A DNA stretch of 13,804 nt from Opitutales bacterium (GTDB lineage Bacteria > Verrucomicrobiota > Verrucomicrobiae > Opitutales > CAG-312), in the NCBI GenBank assembly GCA_017623955.1, contig JAGAOA010000226.1:1-13804 (forward strand), in the 5' to 3' direction. Under the pieces are notes generated by a model. The model was not told the DNA's origin. It worked only from the letters and a program-made list of their open reading frames with translations, and did not search any database. A program made the translations under genes and the position numbers. Below are positions 1 through 7,445 of the stretch, in pieces; position 1 is the first letter of the stretch; every line of letters begins with the position of its first letter.

Positions 1-417
1 AAGTGGTATAGCTATCAGATACGAAATCAAAGTGCTAGCCAAAGCTAACATTAGTGTAGGTACAAGCCTTTGAGCAATTAGCGATCCGACTGGTATTTTA
101 TAGCTCCAAGAATACCCGAAATCTGGGTACCCTAGATATATTGCAGAATGTTTTGAAGCCTCATTTTTGGGCAACAGTAAATTTGTTTTTATAGGCGATA
201 CTCCGTTGAGCCATCTAGCATATTGAACATACCAAGGTTTATCTAAGCCCAAACGCATTTCTTCTTGTTTTACAATTTCAGGACTTATATCTTTTGAATT
301 TCTAGCCTCACTCAAGAAGTCTCCTGGTGCAAGATACATCAGCAGAAATACCATAGCGCTGATAGCTAACATCAGTGGAATAGTTGCCAATATACGTCTG
401 ATAATGAAACGTAGCAT
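1..417 (-). CDS. Oligopeptide ABC transporter permease, N-terminal part (DppB/OppB-like)
   Basis: Inner-membrane permease subunit of a peptide-type ABC importer, cut by the window edge, so only the first 139 codons are visible. Translation from the ATG at 417 gives MLRFIIRRILATIPLMLAIS, the basic start and first membrane helix (about residues 9-29) typical of DppB/OppB. It is followed by the family's MYLAPGD-type sequence (usually PGDP) and a periplasmic stretch containing LGLDKPWYVQYARWL, which matches the conserved 'LGLDxPxxxQY' region. The sequence is still open at the edge, where a second hydrophobic segment begins (LMLALASTLISYLIAI). It starts 5 nt after the stop of the substrate-binding protein gene, so the two are almost certainly co-transcribed. 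No Shine-Dalgarno sequence precedes it, so translation may be coupled. The partner permease and ATPases would lie outside the window. Confidence 0.88.
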   Translation of the reverse strand, partial: MLRFIIRRILATIPLMLAISAMVFLLMYLAPGDFLSEARNSKDISPEIVKQEEMRLGLDKPWYVQYARWLNGVSPIKTNLLLPKNEASKHSAIYLGYPDFGYSWSYKIPVGSLIAQRLVPTLMLALASTLISYLIAIPL

Positions 418-422
418 TTTTT

Positions 423-2264
423 TTAATTGTCGTCAGTGTAAAGTTCGTCTAAATTCCAAATAACAGAACCGATTGGAGGTATTCTTACATTGTTCCATTT
501 TTTTAGAATTCCCGAGTAACTCATTGGAGTTGTCAGATATAGCAGAGGTAATTCTTTTGCAAAAATTTCCTGCATATCAAATATTAATTTTTGGCGTTTT
601 TCTGGATTTAATTCTATTTCTTGTAAATCCATAATTTCATCGACACGTTTTTCCCAGTTTGTTGCTGGGGTTTTTTGACGAGGATTCCACAGGTGTAAGA
701 ATCCATCAGAGCGATATATAGCTTTTCCTCCTGATGGGTCACCTCCACCGGTAAACCCAATCATAGCAGCTTCGTAATCAAAAGTATTATCTATTTTCGA
801 TACTATGGTTGCGAAATCTAGGAATTTCAAATTAACCTCTATTCCGATAGCTCTCATGTTTTCAACGAAAGTTGTTGCTAGTGTAGTTGAGTTTTGCGAG
901 CCATCAGCAACGATGAAATCGAATTTCACCTGATTTCCATCTTTATCGAATAGCATTCCATTTTTTGAGTATTTAAAGCCCTCATTTATCAATATTTCCC
1001 TAGCAGATTTTGGTGAATACTCATATTTAGTTGTATTAGGATTGTACCATTTTTTATTTGCAGGGCTGATTATCGAATGAAGTTTTACCGCACGTTCGAA
1101 CCACACGCTTTTTATAAGCCCATCTCTATCGATTGCCTTCATAATAGCTCTGCGGAAATTCACATTAGAGAACCATTTAAATTTGAATTCAGGCAGATAT
1201 GGTTTTCCTTTTGCGTCTTTATTGGGATTTTGATTAAACCAGATAAAAGATATAGCAGTACTTGCACCGCGTTCATATATTTTGAAATTGTAAGTATCTG
1301 CATAATTTTTAACCCATGCATAGTCGTTTGCCGATATACTTGATGCATCGCATTGACCTGTTGCGAAGAGTATAGTAGATGTATTTACGTCTGCCACAAA
1401 TTTGTATATTAAGAAATTTATGTATGGCAAGCGTTGTTTGCTTTTATCTGCGCGCCAGTAGTGTGGATTTGGTTTTAAGATTAACACTTCGCCTGGTTTG
1501 TAAGAGTATATAGAGAACGGACCACTACTTACAATTTCTTCTGGGTTATTTATTGCGGTTTTTGTCGACCATGCTTGTTGCAGTGTTCCATTTTCTACTG
1601 CTTTTTCGAGCTTATGTTTGGGCAATATTTCAATATAGCCAATATCAGTAAGGAACGGCGCATAAACTTTTTTTGTTGTAAATTCTACCGTATACTTATC
1701 TATCTTGCGATATTTTATAGGTTCTCCTCCTATCGAGAATTGACCTGCATATCTTGATGGATACTTTAGCAATGGCCTTTTTGTTTCCTTATCTAGAACG
1801 ATATTTCCTTTTTCATCTTTTAGTGGATAGAAAATAGCATCGAATGTAAACACTACATCATCTGCACTAAATTCTATTCCGTCGCTAAATTTCACACCTT
1901 TTCGCAAGAAGAACGTATAAGTTTTTCCGTCTTCAGATATTTTCCACGATTTAGCTAATGCTGGTATACTTTCTTGTTTAAAAGGGTCGTAACTTACTAA
2001 GGGCGACAACATCATAGCTATTGCGTCCGCCGAGTACGCATCCGACGATACAAGAGGATTAAACGTTTTCGGCTCTTGCGATATCGCCAATACAAAATTC
2101 CCTCCATATTTACCGACATTAGACTTCGATATTTCCACATCTTCTGGTAATGGGAATTCTCCTCTTTTTATCTGAGGAGCTTCAGAACATGAAAAAAACA
2201 GTACAGTACTTGCACATACGCACACACGCATTATTTTTGCGATACTGTACATTACTTTAAGCAT
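423..2264 (-). CDS. Peptide ABC transporter substrate-binding lipoprotein (SBP family 5)
   Basis: Extracytoplasmic binding protein of family 5 (OppA/DppA type), which delivers peptides or similar solutes to the adjacent permease. It has 613 residues from the start chosen here. The N-terminus has a basic start, a hydrophobic core and FFSC near residue 26, a loose lipobox, so it is probably a lipoprotein. Family hallmarks follow: YGGNFVLAISQEPKTFNP at the mature N-terminus, LAKSWKISEDGKTYTFFLRK with GVKFSDG, then DDVVFTFDAI. The frame is open up to 2348, but that extension is lysine-rich and is only the tatC tail read in another frame. The ATG at 2264 makes an 8-nt overlap with the tatC stop, typical of coupled translation; the ATG at 2231 is an alternative. 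The ligand cannot be told from the sequence. Confidence 0.9.
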   Translation of the reverse strand: MLKVMYSIAKIMRVCVCASTVLFFSCSEAPQIKRGEFPLPEDVEISKSNVGKYGGNFVLAISQEPKTFNPLVSSDAYSADAIAMMLSPLVSYDPFKQESIPALAKSWKISEDGKTYTFFLRKGVKFSDGIEFSADDVVFTFDAIFYPLKDEKGNIVLDKETKRPLLKYPSRYAGQFSIGGEPIKYRKIDKYTVEFTTKKVYAPFLTDIGYIEILPKHKLEKAVENGTLQQAWSTKTAINNPEEIVSSGPFSIYSYKPGEVLILKPNPHYWRADKSKQRLPYINFLIYKFVADVNTSTILFATGQCDASSISANDYAWVKNYADTYNFKIYERGASTAISFIWFNQNPNKDAKGKPYLPEFKFKWFSNVNFRRAIMKAIDRDGLIKSVWFERAVKLHSIISPANKKWYNPNTTKYEYSPKSAREILINEGFKYSKNGMLFDKDGNQVKFDFIVADGSQNSTTLATTFVENMRAIGIEVNLKFLDFATIVSKIDNTFDYEAAMIGFTGGGDPSGGKAIYRSDGFLHLWNPRQKTPATNWEKRVDEIMDLQEIELNPEKRQKLIFDMQEIFAKELPLLYLTTPMSYSGILKKWNNVRIPPIGSVIWNLDELYTDDN

Positions 2265-3711
2265 TATGTGAGCTTTCTGAGTCTTGATTTTGTTGCGTTT
2301 GCGAGGTTTCTTCTTCTTCTTCTTTTCCTTCTTGATTGGTATTTGCAATATCGGCAGATTGTGCTGGTTCGTTAAGCGACCAATCGGGAGTCATAAAAGA
2401 GGTATCAGGTTCATTAAGCGACCAATCGGGAGATAAGTCTGGCATTGGTTTTGATAACGCCCCATAATTTATGTAGCCTTCTGGAGATTCATAATCATCG
2501 TAATAATTATCGTATCCATAATCATCGTCAGGATTATAATCATCTTCTAAATTATCTAGTTCTTCGTATGCTCTATCTTCATTGTAGTAGTCGTCGTCTG
2601 GATTAGATTCTGAGTCTTTATCTGTCAATGCTTTTGCATTTTCGTATTCTTGACTTTCTTTTTCTGCAAGACGACGCTTCGCTTCTTCTTTTACATATTC
2701 TTTGTGTTCACGCTCTGCTTCAGCGTCTTCTTTAGCCTGTTGTGCCTTTTCTCTTGCGATTTTTTTCTTTCGCATTGCTATACCTACGCGGAGAGAAATT
2801 TCATACATCAAATATAGTGGAATAGCTAAAGATACTTGAGTTATTACATCTGGAGGAGTTACAACTGATGCAAAAATTATTATAATTAAGAATACCATTC
2901 GGCGATTTTTCTTGAGCCATTCTATATCTAGAATTCCTAAATAAATTAATATAAATTGTAGTAAAGGTAGTTCAAATGTAAGACCAGTTGCTATTGTTAC
3001 AAAAATAACCATACTGTAATAGCTCATTGCGTCTGGGAACATTTCTAACTGCATTCCTTGCGACATATACGCCATAAACGCTATTCCCATTGGTAACATA
3101 AAACAAAAAGCAAATATAGCACCTATAAAGAACAATAGTGTTCCCAGAACAACCCCTGGTGTTAGCATTCTCAGCTCTTGTTTTGTCAATCCTGGCATTA
3201 TAAAGTGAGCTACAAAATATAGTACAGCAGGAAGAGATAATCCTAAAGAGCCTAAGAAACCTACTGATAACCATACAAAAATAGGGGTAGTAATAGACAT
3301 CGAACGTAGCTTAATATCACTTACCCATTTTGGCGTAGCTTCTTTTTCTTCTGAAAGAACTATCGTTTCATCTTTAGCTACTATGTAATATGGACCTATT
3401 TTGCTTATTTCTTTTCCATCTTTTTCTTCAACTAAATATACTGGACCCAAACGCTGACGATTATCTTCATTTTTTTCTACCTTTTTATCGTCACTTACAT
3501 AAAGAGTTGCCAATAAATTTTTTGCCTGATTAAGAGGGAACAACATCAGTTGATTGAAATAATAAAAACCTACAACGACAATCAAAAATGCTAATGAAAA
3601 TACCGTTAGCGACTTCAATATAACACCACGCATTTCCTCGAGATGCTCAAGGAACGTCATTTCATTAGCGGGATTTGTATTATCTAAATTTTGATTGTCG
3701 TTATCGTCCAT
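2257..3711 (-). CDS. tatC: Twin-arginine translocase subunit TatC with enlarged loop and long acidic tail
   Basis: Multi-spanning core receptor of the Tat pathway, which exports folded proteins carrying twin-arginine signals. Family marks: FLEHLEEMR at residues 20-28, LSLPAVLYFVAHFIMPGL followed by KQELR with the conserved Glu (E179), FELPLL around 246-251, and DVITQVSLAIPLYLMYEISL near the end of the core. The protein is 484 residues against about 250 usually. Two additions explain this. A charged insert of roughly 70 residues (66-135) enlarges the first periplasmic loop. A cytoplasmic tail of about 170 residues (315-484) starts as a charged, probably coiled-coil stretch, turns Asp/Tyr/Asn-rich (NPDDDY twice) and ends with PDWSLNEP twice and a Glu run. 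The start lies 9 nt after pheT without a Shine-Dalgarno sequence. No tatA or tatB is present in the window. Confidence 0.92.
   Translation of the reverse strand: MDDNDNQNLDNTNPANEMTFLEHLEEMRGVILKSLTVFSLAFLIVVVGFYYFNQLMLFPLNQAKNLLATLYVSDDKKVEKNEDNRQRLGPVYLVEEKDGKEISKIGPYYIVAKDETIVLSEEKEATPKWVSDIKLRSMSITTPIFVWLSVGFLGSLGLSLPAVLYFVAHFIMPGLTKQELRMLTPGVVLGTLLFFIGAIFAFCFMLPMGIAFMAYMSQGMQLEMFPDAMSYYSMVIFVTIATGLTFELPLLQFILIYLGILDIEWLKKNRRMVFLIIIIFASVVTPPDVITQVSLAIPLYLMYEISLRVGIAMRKKKIAREKAQQAKEDAEAEREHKEYVKEEAKRRLAEKESQEYENAKALTDKDSESNPDDDYYNEDRAYEELDNLEDDYNPDDDYGYDNYYDDYESPEGYINYGALSKPMPDLSPDWSLNEPDTSFMTPDWSLNEPAQSADIANTNQEGKEEEEETSQTQQNQDSESSHNA
2366..2432 (-). repeat. Direct repeat within the tatC tail (PDWSLNEP x2)
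   Basis: Two 25-nt copies, 2366-2390 and 2408-2432, differ at one base (G or A at the sixth position) and are offset by 42 nt, exactly 14 codons. They encode PDWSLNEP at TatC residues 428-435 and 442-449. The near identity at DNA level points to a recent in-frame duplication. A separate run of five GAA codons lies downstream in the gene (2308-2322). Confidence 0.85.
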
Positions 3712-3720
3712 AAAAATAAA

Positions 3721-4863
3721 TTAAGCTATTCTCAATTTGCGTTTCTTAGATAGTTCTACGCAAATTGCATCGAATATCTTGTTCACTTCTTCTGCTTGAA
3801 GTGTCTTTTCTTCAGAACGGAAGCTCATCGACATAGCCAAGCTTTTGAATCCATCTTCGATTCCTTTTCCAGCATACGAATCGAATAGTTCTAAGCTTAC
3901 CATTTCAAATCCACATCCCTTTGTTTTTTGTTTAGCAATTTTAGCAACTTCGTTAATTACGTCCGAAGCTTTTTCTTCAATCTTAGCAATTATAGCTAAG
4001 TCGCGGTTTGCTGGAGGGAATGTGCTGAAGCTCTTGAACTTTTCAACGCTTTTTTTGCGTGCAGTTACTTCTGGTTTAAAAGTAATTTCACCTGCATATA
4101 GTATGCGTTCAATACCTTCTTCACGAAGAGTACCAACGTTTATTGCACCCATTTTTATGCAGAATCCTTCGCGTTTTTCTGAACCGCAGGTTGCTGCAAA
4201 TCCGTTTTGCCAAAGAGGTTCTTCTAATGCAGTGAAGTTTAATCGCGAGGCATCTACTCCCAATATATTTAGTACATCGAATACTAATTTTTTAGCACTA
4301 AAGAAATCTGGTTGTTCGCGTTTTTTCCATTCACGCTTATCGCTATTTGATGCAAGAACAAATGCGGTCGAAGCAAGTTCAAGAATTTCTCCTTTGCTGT
4401 CTGCTTTAAAGATTTTTCCATTTTCAAAGAAACCTTTAAAGTCGTTCCCGTTTGCCGAGTTTATGCGAATTGTATCTAGCAAGCTATCTAGCAACGAAGT
4501 GCGGAGGCTATCTTGATCGCTAGTGAGCGGATTCGCAAGCTTTAAGAATTCAGAATTTGTATGACGTTTTGCCATTTGGCGACTATCTTTTAGCGTATAG
4601 TTCTGACATTCATTCAAACCATTCGAAGCTAGGAAATCAGTTACTCTGCGATTATATTTAAATAATGGGTCATCATCTCTGAACGATGCTACGCTCTTCA
4701 TTTCTGTTTCAGGAATATTATCCGAACCCCATATACGTACAAATTCTTCTACCAAGTCGATTTTACGGTCTACTTCACTTCTGAATGATGGTACCATAAC
4801 CGACATATTATTGTCTTCCTTACTTTCAACCGTAAATCCCAAGCGTTCAAAAGCGTTTTTCAC
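3721..4863 (-). CDS. pheT: Phenylalanyl-tRNA synthetase beta subunit, C-terminal part of interrupted gene
   Basis: This is the downstream portion of pheT, in the same frame as the upstream part but separated by two in-frame TAA codons. It begins in the middle of the B5 domain (NAFERLGFTV, then VPSFRSEVDRKIDLVEEFVR, the normal continuation of B5). It continues through the catalytically inactive class II-like core and ends with a complete FDX-ACB anticodon-binding domain (FSTFPPANRDLAI through SMSFRSEEKTLQAEEVN). No further stop or frameshift occurs over 380 codons. The first possible start after the last stop is a GTG at 4863 without a Shine-Dalgarno sequence. If that were used, the product would lack the first strands of B5. 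Whether it is made separately, by readthrough, or not at all cannot be decided from sequence. Confidence 0.75.
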   Translation of the reverse strand: MKNAFERLGFTVESKEDNNMSVMVPSFRSEVDRKIDLVEEFVRIWGSDNIPETEMKSVASFRDDDPLFKYNRRVTDFLASNGLNECQNYTLKDSRQMAKRHTNSEFLKLANPLTSDQDSLRTSLLDSLLDTIRINSANGNDFKGFFENGKIFKADSKGEILELASTAFVLASNSDKREWKKREQPDFFSAKKLVFDVLNILGVDASRLNFTALEEPLWQNGFAATCGSEKREGFCIKMGAINVGTLREEGIERILYAGEITFKPEVTARKKSVEKFKSFSTFPPANRDLAIIAKIEEKASDVINEVAKIAKQKTKGCGFEMVSLELFDSYAGKGIEDGFKSLAMSMSFRSEEKTLQAEEVNKIFDAICVELSKKRKLRIA

Positions 4864-4872
4864 ATCATTATA

Positions 4873-4947
4873 TTATACTTCAAATCCAATTTTATCGATA
4901 ATGTAGTTTAGTGATATTTCAATAGAGCGATTGTCTCGAGGTTTTTA
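4873..4947 (-). other. pheT: Two in-frame TAA stops inside the pheT B5 domain
   Basis: Read on the minus strand, the pheT frame meets TAA at 4947-4945 (codon 410) and again at 4875-4873 (codon 434). The 23 sense codons between them begin KPRDNRSIEISLNY and end DKIGFEV, followed after the stop by YNDVKNAFERLGF. This reads as ordinary B5-domain sequence with single residues replaced by stops. All three segments share one frame, so no indel is needed. One nucleotide change would turn a common sense codon (GAA, CAA, AAA, TCA, TTA or TAT/TAC) into each TAA. Confidence 0.93.
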
Positions 4948-6174
4948 ACCTACCATGCAAGCTACTTGTTCTATGTTACCACCAGCTAATTCTGCAATCA
5001 AATCGGCAGCTCTGCGTGCAGCTTCTAAAGTTCCATTTGGATCAACATCGCGAGCAAAACGATACGATGAATCTGTATGAATTGCATATTTGCGTGATGT
5101 TGCACGAACATTTCCTGGGTTGAAGTATGCCGATTCAAGAACAACATTTGTTGTTGAATCTGTCACTTCCGAGTCTAGACCTCCCATTATCCCTGCTATT
5201 GCGGTAGGACCTTCTGCATCGCAAATGAGAGTAGCTTCCGTTGTAAGAGTATATGTTTTCCCGTCTAGAGTTTGCATTTGTTCACCATCATTTGCTTGGC
5301 GAACTATAATTTTCTTTCCACGAATTTTGTCGCCGTCAAACGAGTGTAATGGTTGTCCATATTCCATTAGAATGTAGTTTGTTACGTCAACTACATTATT
5401 GATTGAACGAAGTCCAACAGCCTCTAAATCGCGAACCAACCATTCTGGACTTTTCCCTATCTTTACATCTTTAATTGTTATAGCTGTGTATAATGGACAA
5501 TTTGATGTTTGTAATTCAACTGCATCAAGAAGACCGCCTTCAGGCTTTTGTGCGTAAATTGGACAATATTTAATTTCTGGTTTTTTCAGTTCTTTGCCAA
5601 AGCGTGCTGCCAATTCGCGAGCAACGCCAATATGGCTTAGACAGTCGCCACGATTAGCAGTCAATTCTATTTCAAAAACAGTATCCGATTCGCTGAAAAC
5701 CTCATTAATAGGCATACCTACTTGTGCTATTGGATTGTCTGTGAGTATTAACAGACCGCTATGGTCTCCACCAATACCAAGTTCGCGAGCTGAACACATC
5801 ATACCGTTGCTTTCAACGCCTCTTAGTTGCGATACTTTAATTTCAAAAATACCGCCTTCTGGAGTTGGCAATTTTGCGCCATCTAAAGCAACTGGAACTC
5901 TATCGCCAACTTTGTAGTTTTTTGCACCGCATACAATTTGAATGGGGTCTCTATCAGGAGATACTCTAACCATACAAACACCGAGCTTGTCTGCATTCGG
6001 ATGTTGCTCTCTACTGAGAATTTGACCTACCACTACATTATCTAATTGTTTTAAGCCTGTTGTTTGGATACTTTCTATTTCCAAACCTAACATTGGCAAG
6101 GCATCAACAATTTCTTCGACACTCAAGTCAGATAAGTCTACGTATTTATTCAACCATTTTAAACTTACTTTCAT
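4945..6174 (-). CDS. pheT: Phenylalanyl-tRNA synthetase beta subunit, N-terminal part of interrupted gene
   Basis: PheT pairs with PheS as an alpha2-beta2 enzyme that charges tRNA-Phe. This part holds the N-terminal module (MKVSLKWLNKYVDLSDLS) and the EMAP-type tRNA-binding domain (about residues 39-150, with HPNADKLGVC, VCGAKNYKVGDRVPVA and MMCSARELGIG). It also holds the B3/B4 editing domain (from about 212, with NNVVDVTNYILMEYGQPLHS and FD following). It stops at a TAA after 409 residues, at the entry to B5. Full-length PheT is about 800 residues; reading through both internal stops to 3721 gives 817 codons, a normal size. The start has a good AGGAG (6184-6188) at 9-nt spacing, and pheS ends 17 nt upstream. 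Either the gene is a pseudogene with a functional copy elsewhere, or the product is split or recoded. Confidence 0.85.
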   Translation of the reverse strand: MKVSLKWLNKYVDLSDLSVEEIVDALPMLGLEIESIQTTGLKQLDNVVVGQILSREQHPNADKLGVCMVRVSPDRDPIQIVCGAKNYKVGDRVPVALDGAKLPTPEGGIFEIKVSQLRGVESNGMMCSARELGIGGDHSGLLILTDNPIAQVGMPINEVFSESDTVFEIELTANRGDCLSHIGVARELAARFGKELKKPEIKYCPIYAQKPEGGLLDAVELQTSNCPLYTAITIKDVKIGKSPEWLVRDLEAVGLRSINNVVDVTNYILMEYGQPLHSFDGDKIRGKKIIVRQANDGEQMQTLDGKTYTLTTEATLICDAEGPTAIAGIMGGLDSEVTDSTTNVVLESAYFNPGNVRATSRKYAIHTDSSYRFARDVDPNGTLEAARRAADLIAELAGGNIEQVACMVG

Positions 6175-6183
6175 CTTTTAAAT

Positions 6184-6188
6184 CTCCT
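6184..6188 (-). promoter_or_regulatory. Ribosome binding site of pheT
   Basis: The minus strand reads AGGAG, 9 nt before the pheT ATG at 6174. It is one of only two clear Shine-Dalgarno sequences in the window, and it fixes the pheT start within the short pheS-pheT gap. Confidence 0.75.
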
Positions 6189-6191
6189 ATT

Positions 6192-7238
6192 TTATTTGCC
6201 TGAGACTTGACGTAAGAAACGTACATCATTTGTGTAGAAGTGGCGAATATCATCTATTGAATGCATAAGCATAGCAACTCGTTCAACGCCTAAGCCAAAT
6301 GCATAACCACTGTAAATTTCAGGATTCAATCCTACATTTTCAAGTACTTTGGGGTCTACCATTCCACATCCCATAATTTCAATCCACTTGTTGCTTAGCT
6401 TACCTAGATCTGCACTCATAAAGTCAACTTCAAAACTAGGTTCTGTGAATGGGAAAAAACTTGGACGCAAACGCGTTTTTGCCGATGCACCAAAAATTGT
6501 TTTAAACAAATAATCTAAAGTTGCTTTTAAATCTGTGAGACGAACGTTTTTATCTATATACAATCCTTCTATTTGATGGAAGTTTGCTGAGTGTGTTGCA
6601 TCTACTGTGTCTCTACGGAATGCTCTTCCTGGGGCTACAATTCTAATTGGAGCTCCTTCTTTCAACATAGCTCTGATTTGAACTGACGATGTATGGCTAC
6701 GCAATAAGTAAAGTTCGTCAGAATGTTTTGAAACATTTGCTACCTTTGTTTGGCGTGGCATAAATAGAGTGTCTTGTGCATCGCGAGCAGGGTGATCGGC
6801 AGGAGTATTAAGTGCATCAAAGCAGAACCATTCTGTTTCTAAATCGCTAGCTTCGGCAACTGTAAAACCAACTTTTTTAAATATGTCACAAACTTTGCGT
6901 ATCGTTAGAGTCAATGGGTGAATTGTTCCCATTGGAGCGTCAATATTTGGCAAAGTAAATTCTGGGGCATCTCCAAGTGCTTCTGCCATTTGTTCATTTT
7001 CAATTCGCGCGTAAGCTTCTGTAATTAACGGTTCAATCTGAACTTTTGCCATATTTATCATTTTGCCTGCGGCTGGGCGTTCAGACTTATCTAGAGTAGG
7101 GATAACTTTCATCAATGCAGTTAGTTCTCCATTAGGATCTGTAATATCTGCGCTGATTGCTGCAACTTCGTTCTTAGTTTTTGCTTTTGGCAAAAGTTCT
7201 TTTGCCTTGGCTACGATTGAATTTATTTTATTTTCCAT
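6192..7238 (-). CDS. pheS: Phenylalanine--tRNA ligase alpha subunit
   Basis: Catalytic class II aminoacyl-tRNA synthetase subunit that activates phenylalanine and, with PheT, charges tRNA-Phe in the cytoplasm. It has 348 residues, a normal length. The first 90 residues form the helical, tRNA-contacting coiled-coil arm. The catalytic core shows HPARDAQDTLF (149-159), LLRSHTSSVQIR (178-189), class II motif 2 as GRAFRRD (204-210) followed by HSANFHQIEG, the FTEPSFEVDF strand (264-273), and motif 3 as GYAFGLGVERVAML (311-324). All expected motifs are present, so PheS looks fully functional, in contrast to the interrupted pheT immediately downstream. It is the first gene of the minus-strand operon. 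The start has no clear Shine-Dalgarno sequence. Confidence 0.96.
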   Translation of the reverse strand: MENKINSIVAKAKELLPKAKTKNEVAAISADITDPNGELTALMKVIPTLDKSERPAAGKMINMAKVQIEPLITEAYARIENEQMAEALGDAPEFTLPNIDAPMGTIHPLTLTIRKVCDIFKKVGFTVAEASDLETEWFCFDALNTPADHPARDAQDTLFMPRQTKVANVSKHSDELYLLRSHTSSVQIRAMLKEGAPIRIVAPGRAFRRDTVDATHSANFHQIEGLYIDKNVRLTDLKATLDYLFKTIFGASAKTRLRPSFFPFTEPSFEVDFMSADLGKLSNKWIEIMGCGMVDPKVLENVGLNPEIYSGYAFGLGVERVAMLMHSIDDIRHFYTNDVRFLRQVSGK

Positions 7239-7369
7239 ATCTATTTCTATTTAGCCAAAATAGTGCTAATTTTCAGTAAAGAGTAAGTACAAAATAAAAT
7301 ATTTTTACTACTTAATTGGCAAGCATTTTTTGATATTAAAAATAAGGTATTATCTATTTTTTTTACAGT

Positions 7370-7387
7370 TAAAGCTTGACAGCTTTA
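7370..7387. promoter_or_regulatory. Inverted repeat overlapping the -35 box (possible operator)
   Basis: TAAAGCT-TGAC-AGCTTTA is a perfect 7-bp inverted repeat with a 4-nt centre. It lies exactly over the TTGACA box of the glycosidase promoter. A dimeric repressor binding here would block the -35 element. The operator role is an inference from position and symmetry only. Confidence 0.4.
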
Positions 7388-7405
7388 TTTTATGAAACCT
7401 ATCAT
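7376..7405 (+). promoter_or_regulatory. Sigma-70-type promoter of the GH28-like gene
   Basis: A perfect -35 TTGACA (7376-7381) and a -10 TATCAT (7400-7405) are separated by 18 nt. Transcription would start near 7412, downstream of the ATG at 7392. The coding start must then be later, which supports the ATG at 7446. Confidence 0.6.
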
Positions 7406-7445
7406 TTATTTTCTACCTACACTAAACAATAAATATGCAACACAC

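Larger units (their letters stand above)
7239..7445. other. Divergent intergenic region between pheS and the GH28-like gene
   Basis: This AT-rich spacer must hold the promoters of the minus-strand pheS operon and the plus-strand glycosidase. On the plus side a good promoter is visible at 7376-7405. On the minus side I could not pick a convincing -35/-10 pair. No T-box-like leader, tRNA or attenuator for pheS is recognisable in the space available. Confidence 0.5.

Noticed and set aside
2265..2348. N-terminal extension of the binding protein (lysine-rich start at 2348)
   Set aside because: The extra 28 residues are the tatC tail codons read in another frame and would destroy the signal peptide. 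A start at 2264 gives a proper lipoprotein-type N-terminus.
3845..4516. 223-residue plus-strand open frame
   Set aside because: It lies entirely antisense to the well-conserved pheT C-terminal part, has no recognisable domain and no start signal. The same holds for the antisense frames at 5090-5377 and 5594-5917.
4864..4944. Frameshift between the two pheT parts
   Set aside because: Codon-by-codon reading shows that both parts and the piece between them lie in one frame. Only two TAA codons interrupt it, so no insertion or deletion is required.
7392..7445. Upstream ATG of the glycosidase at 7392
   Set aside because: The -10 box of the predicted promoter (7400-7405) lies downstream of this ATG, and the 18 extra residues would precede a good signal peptide.
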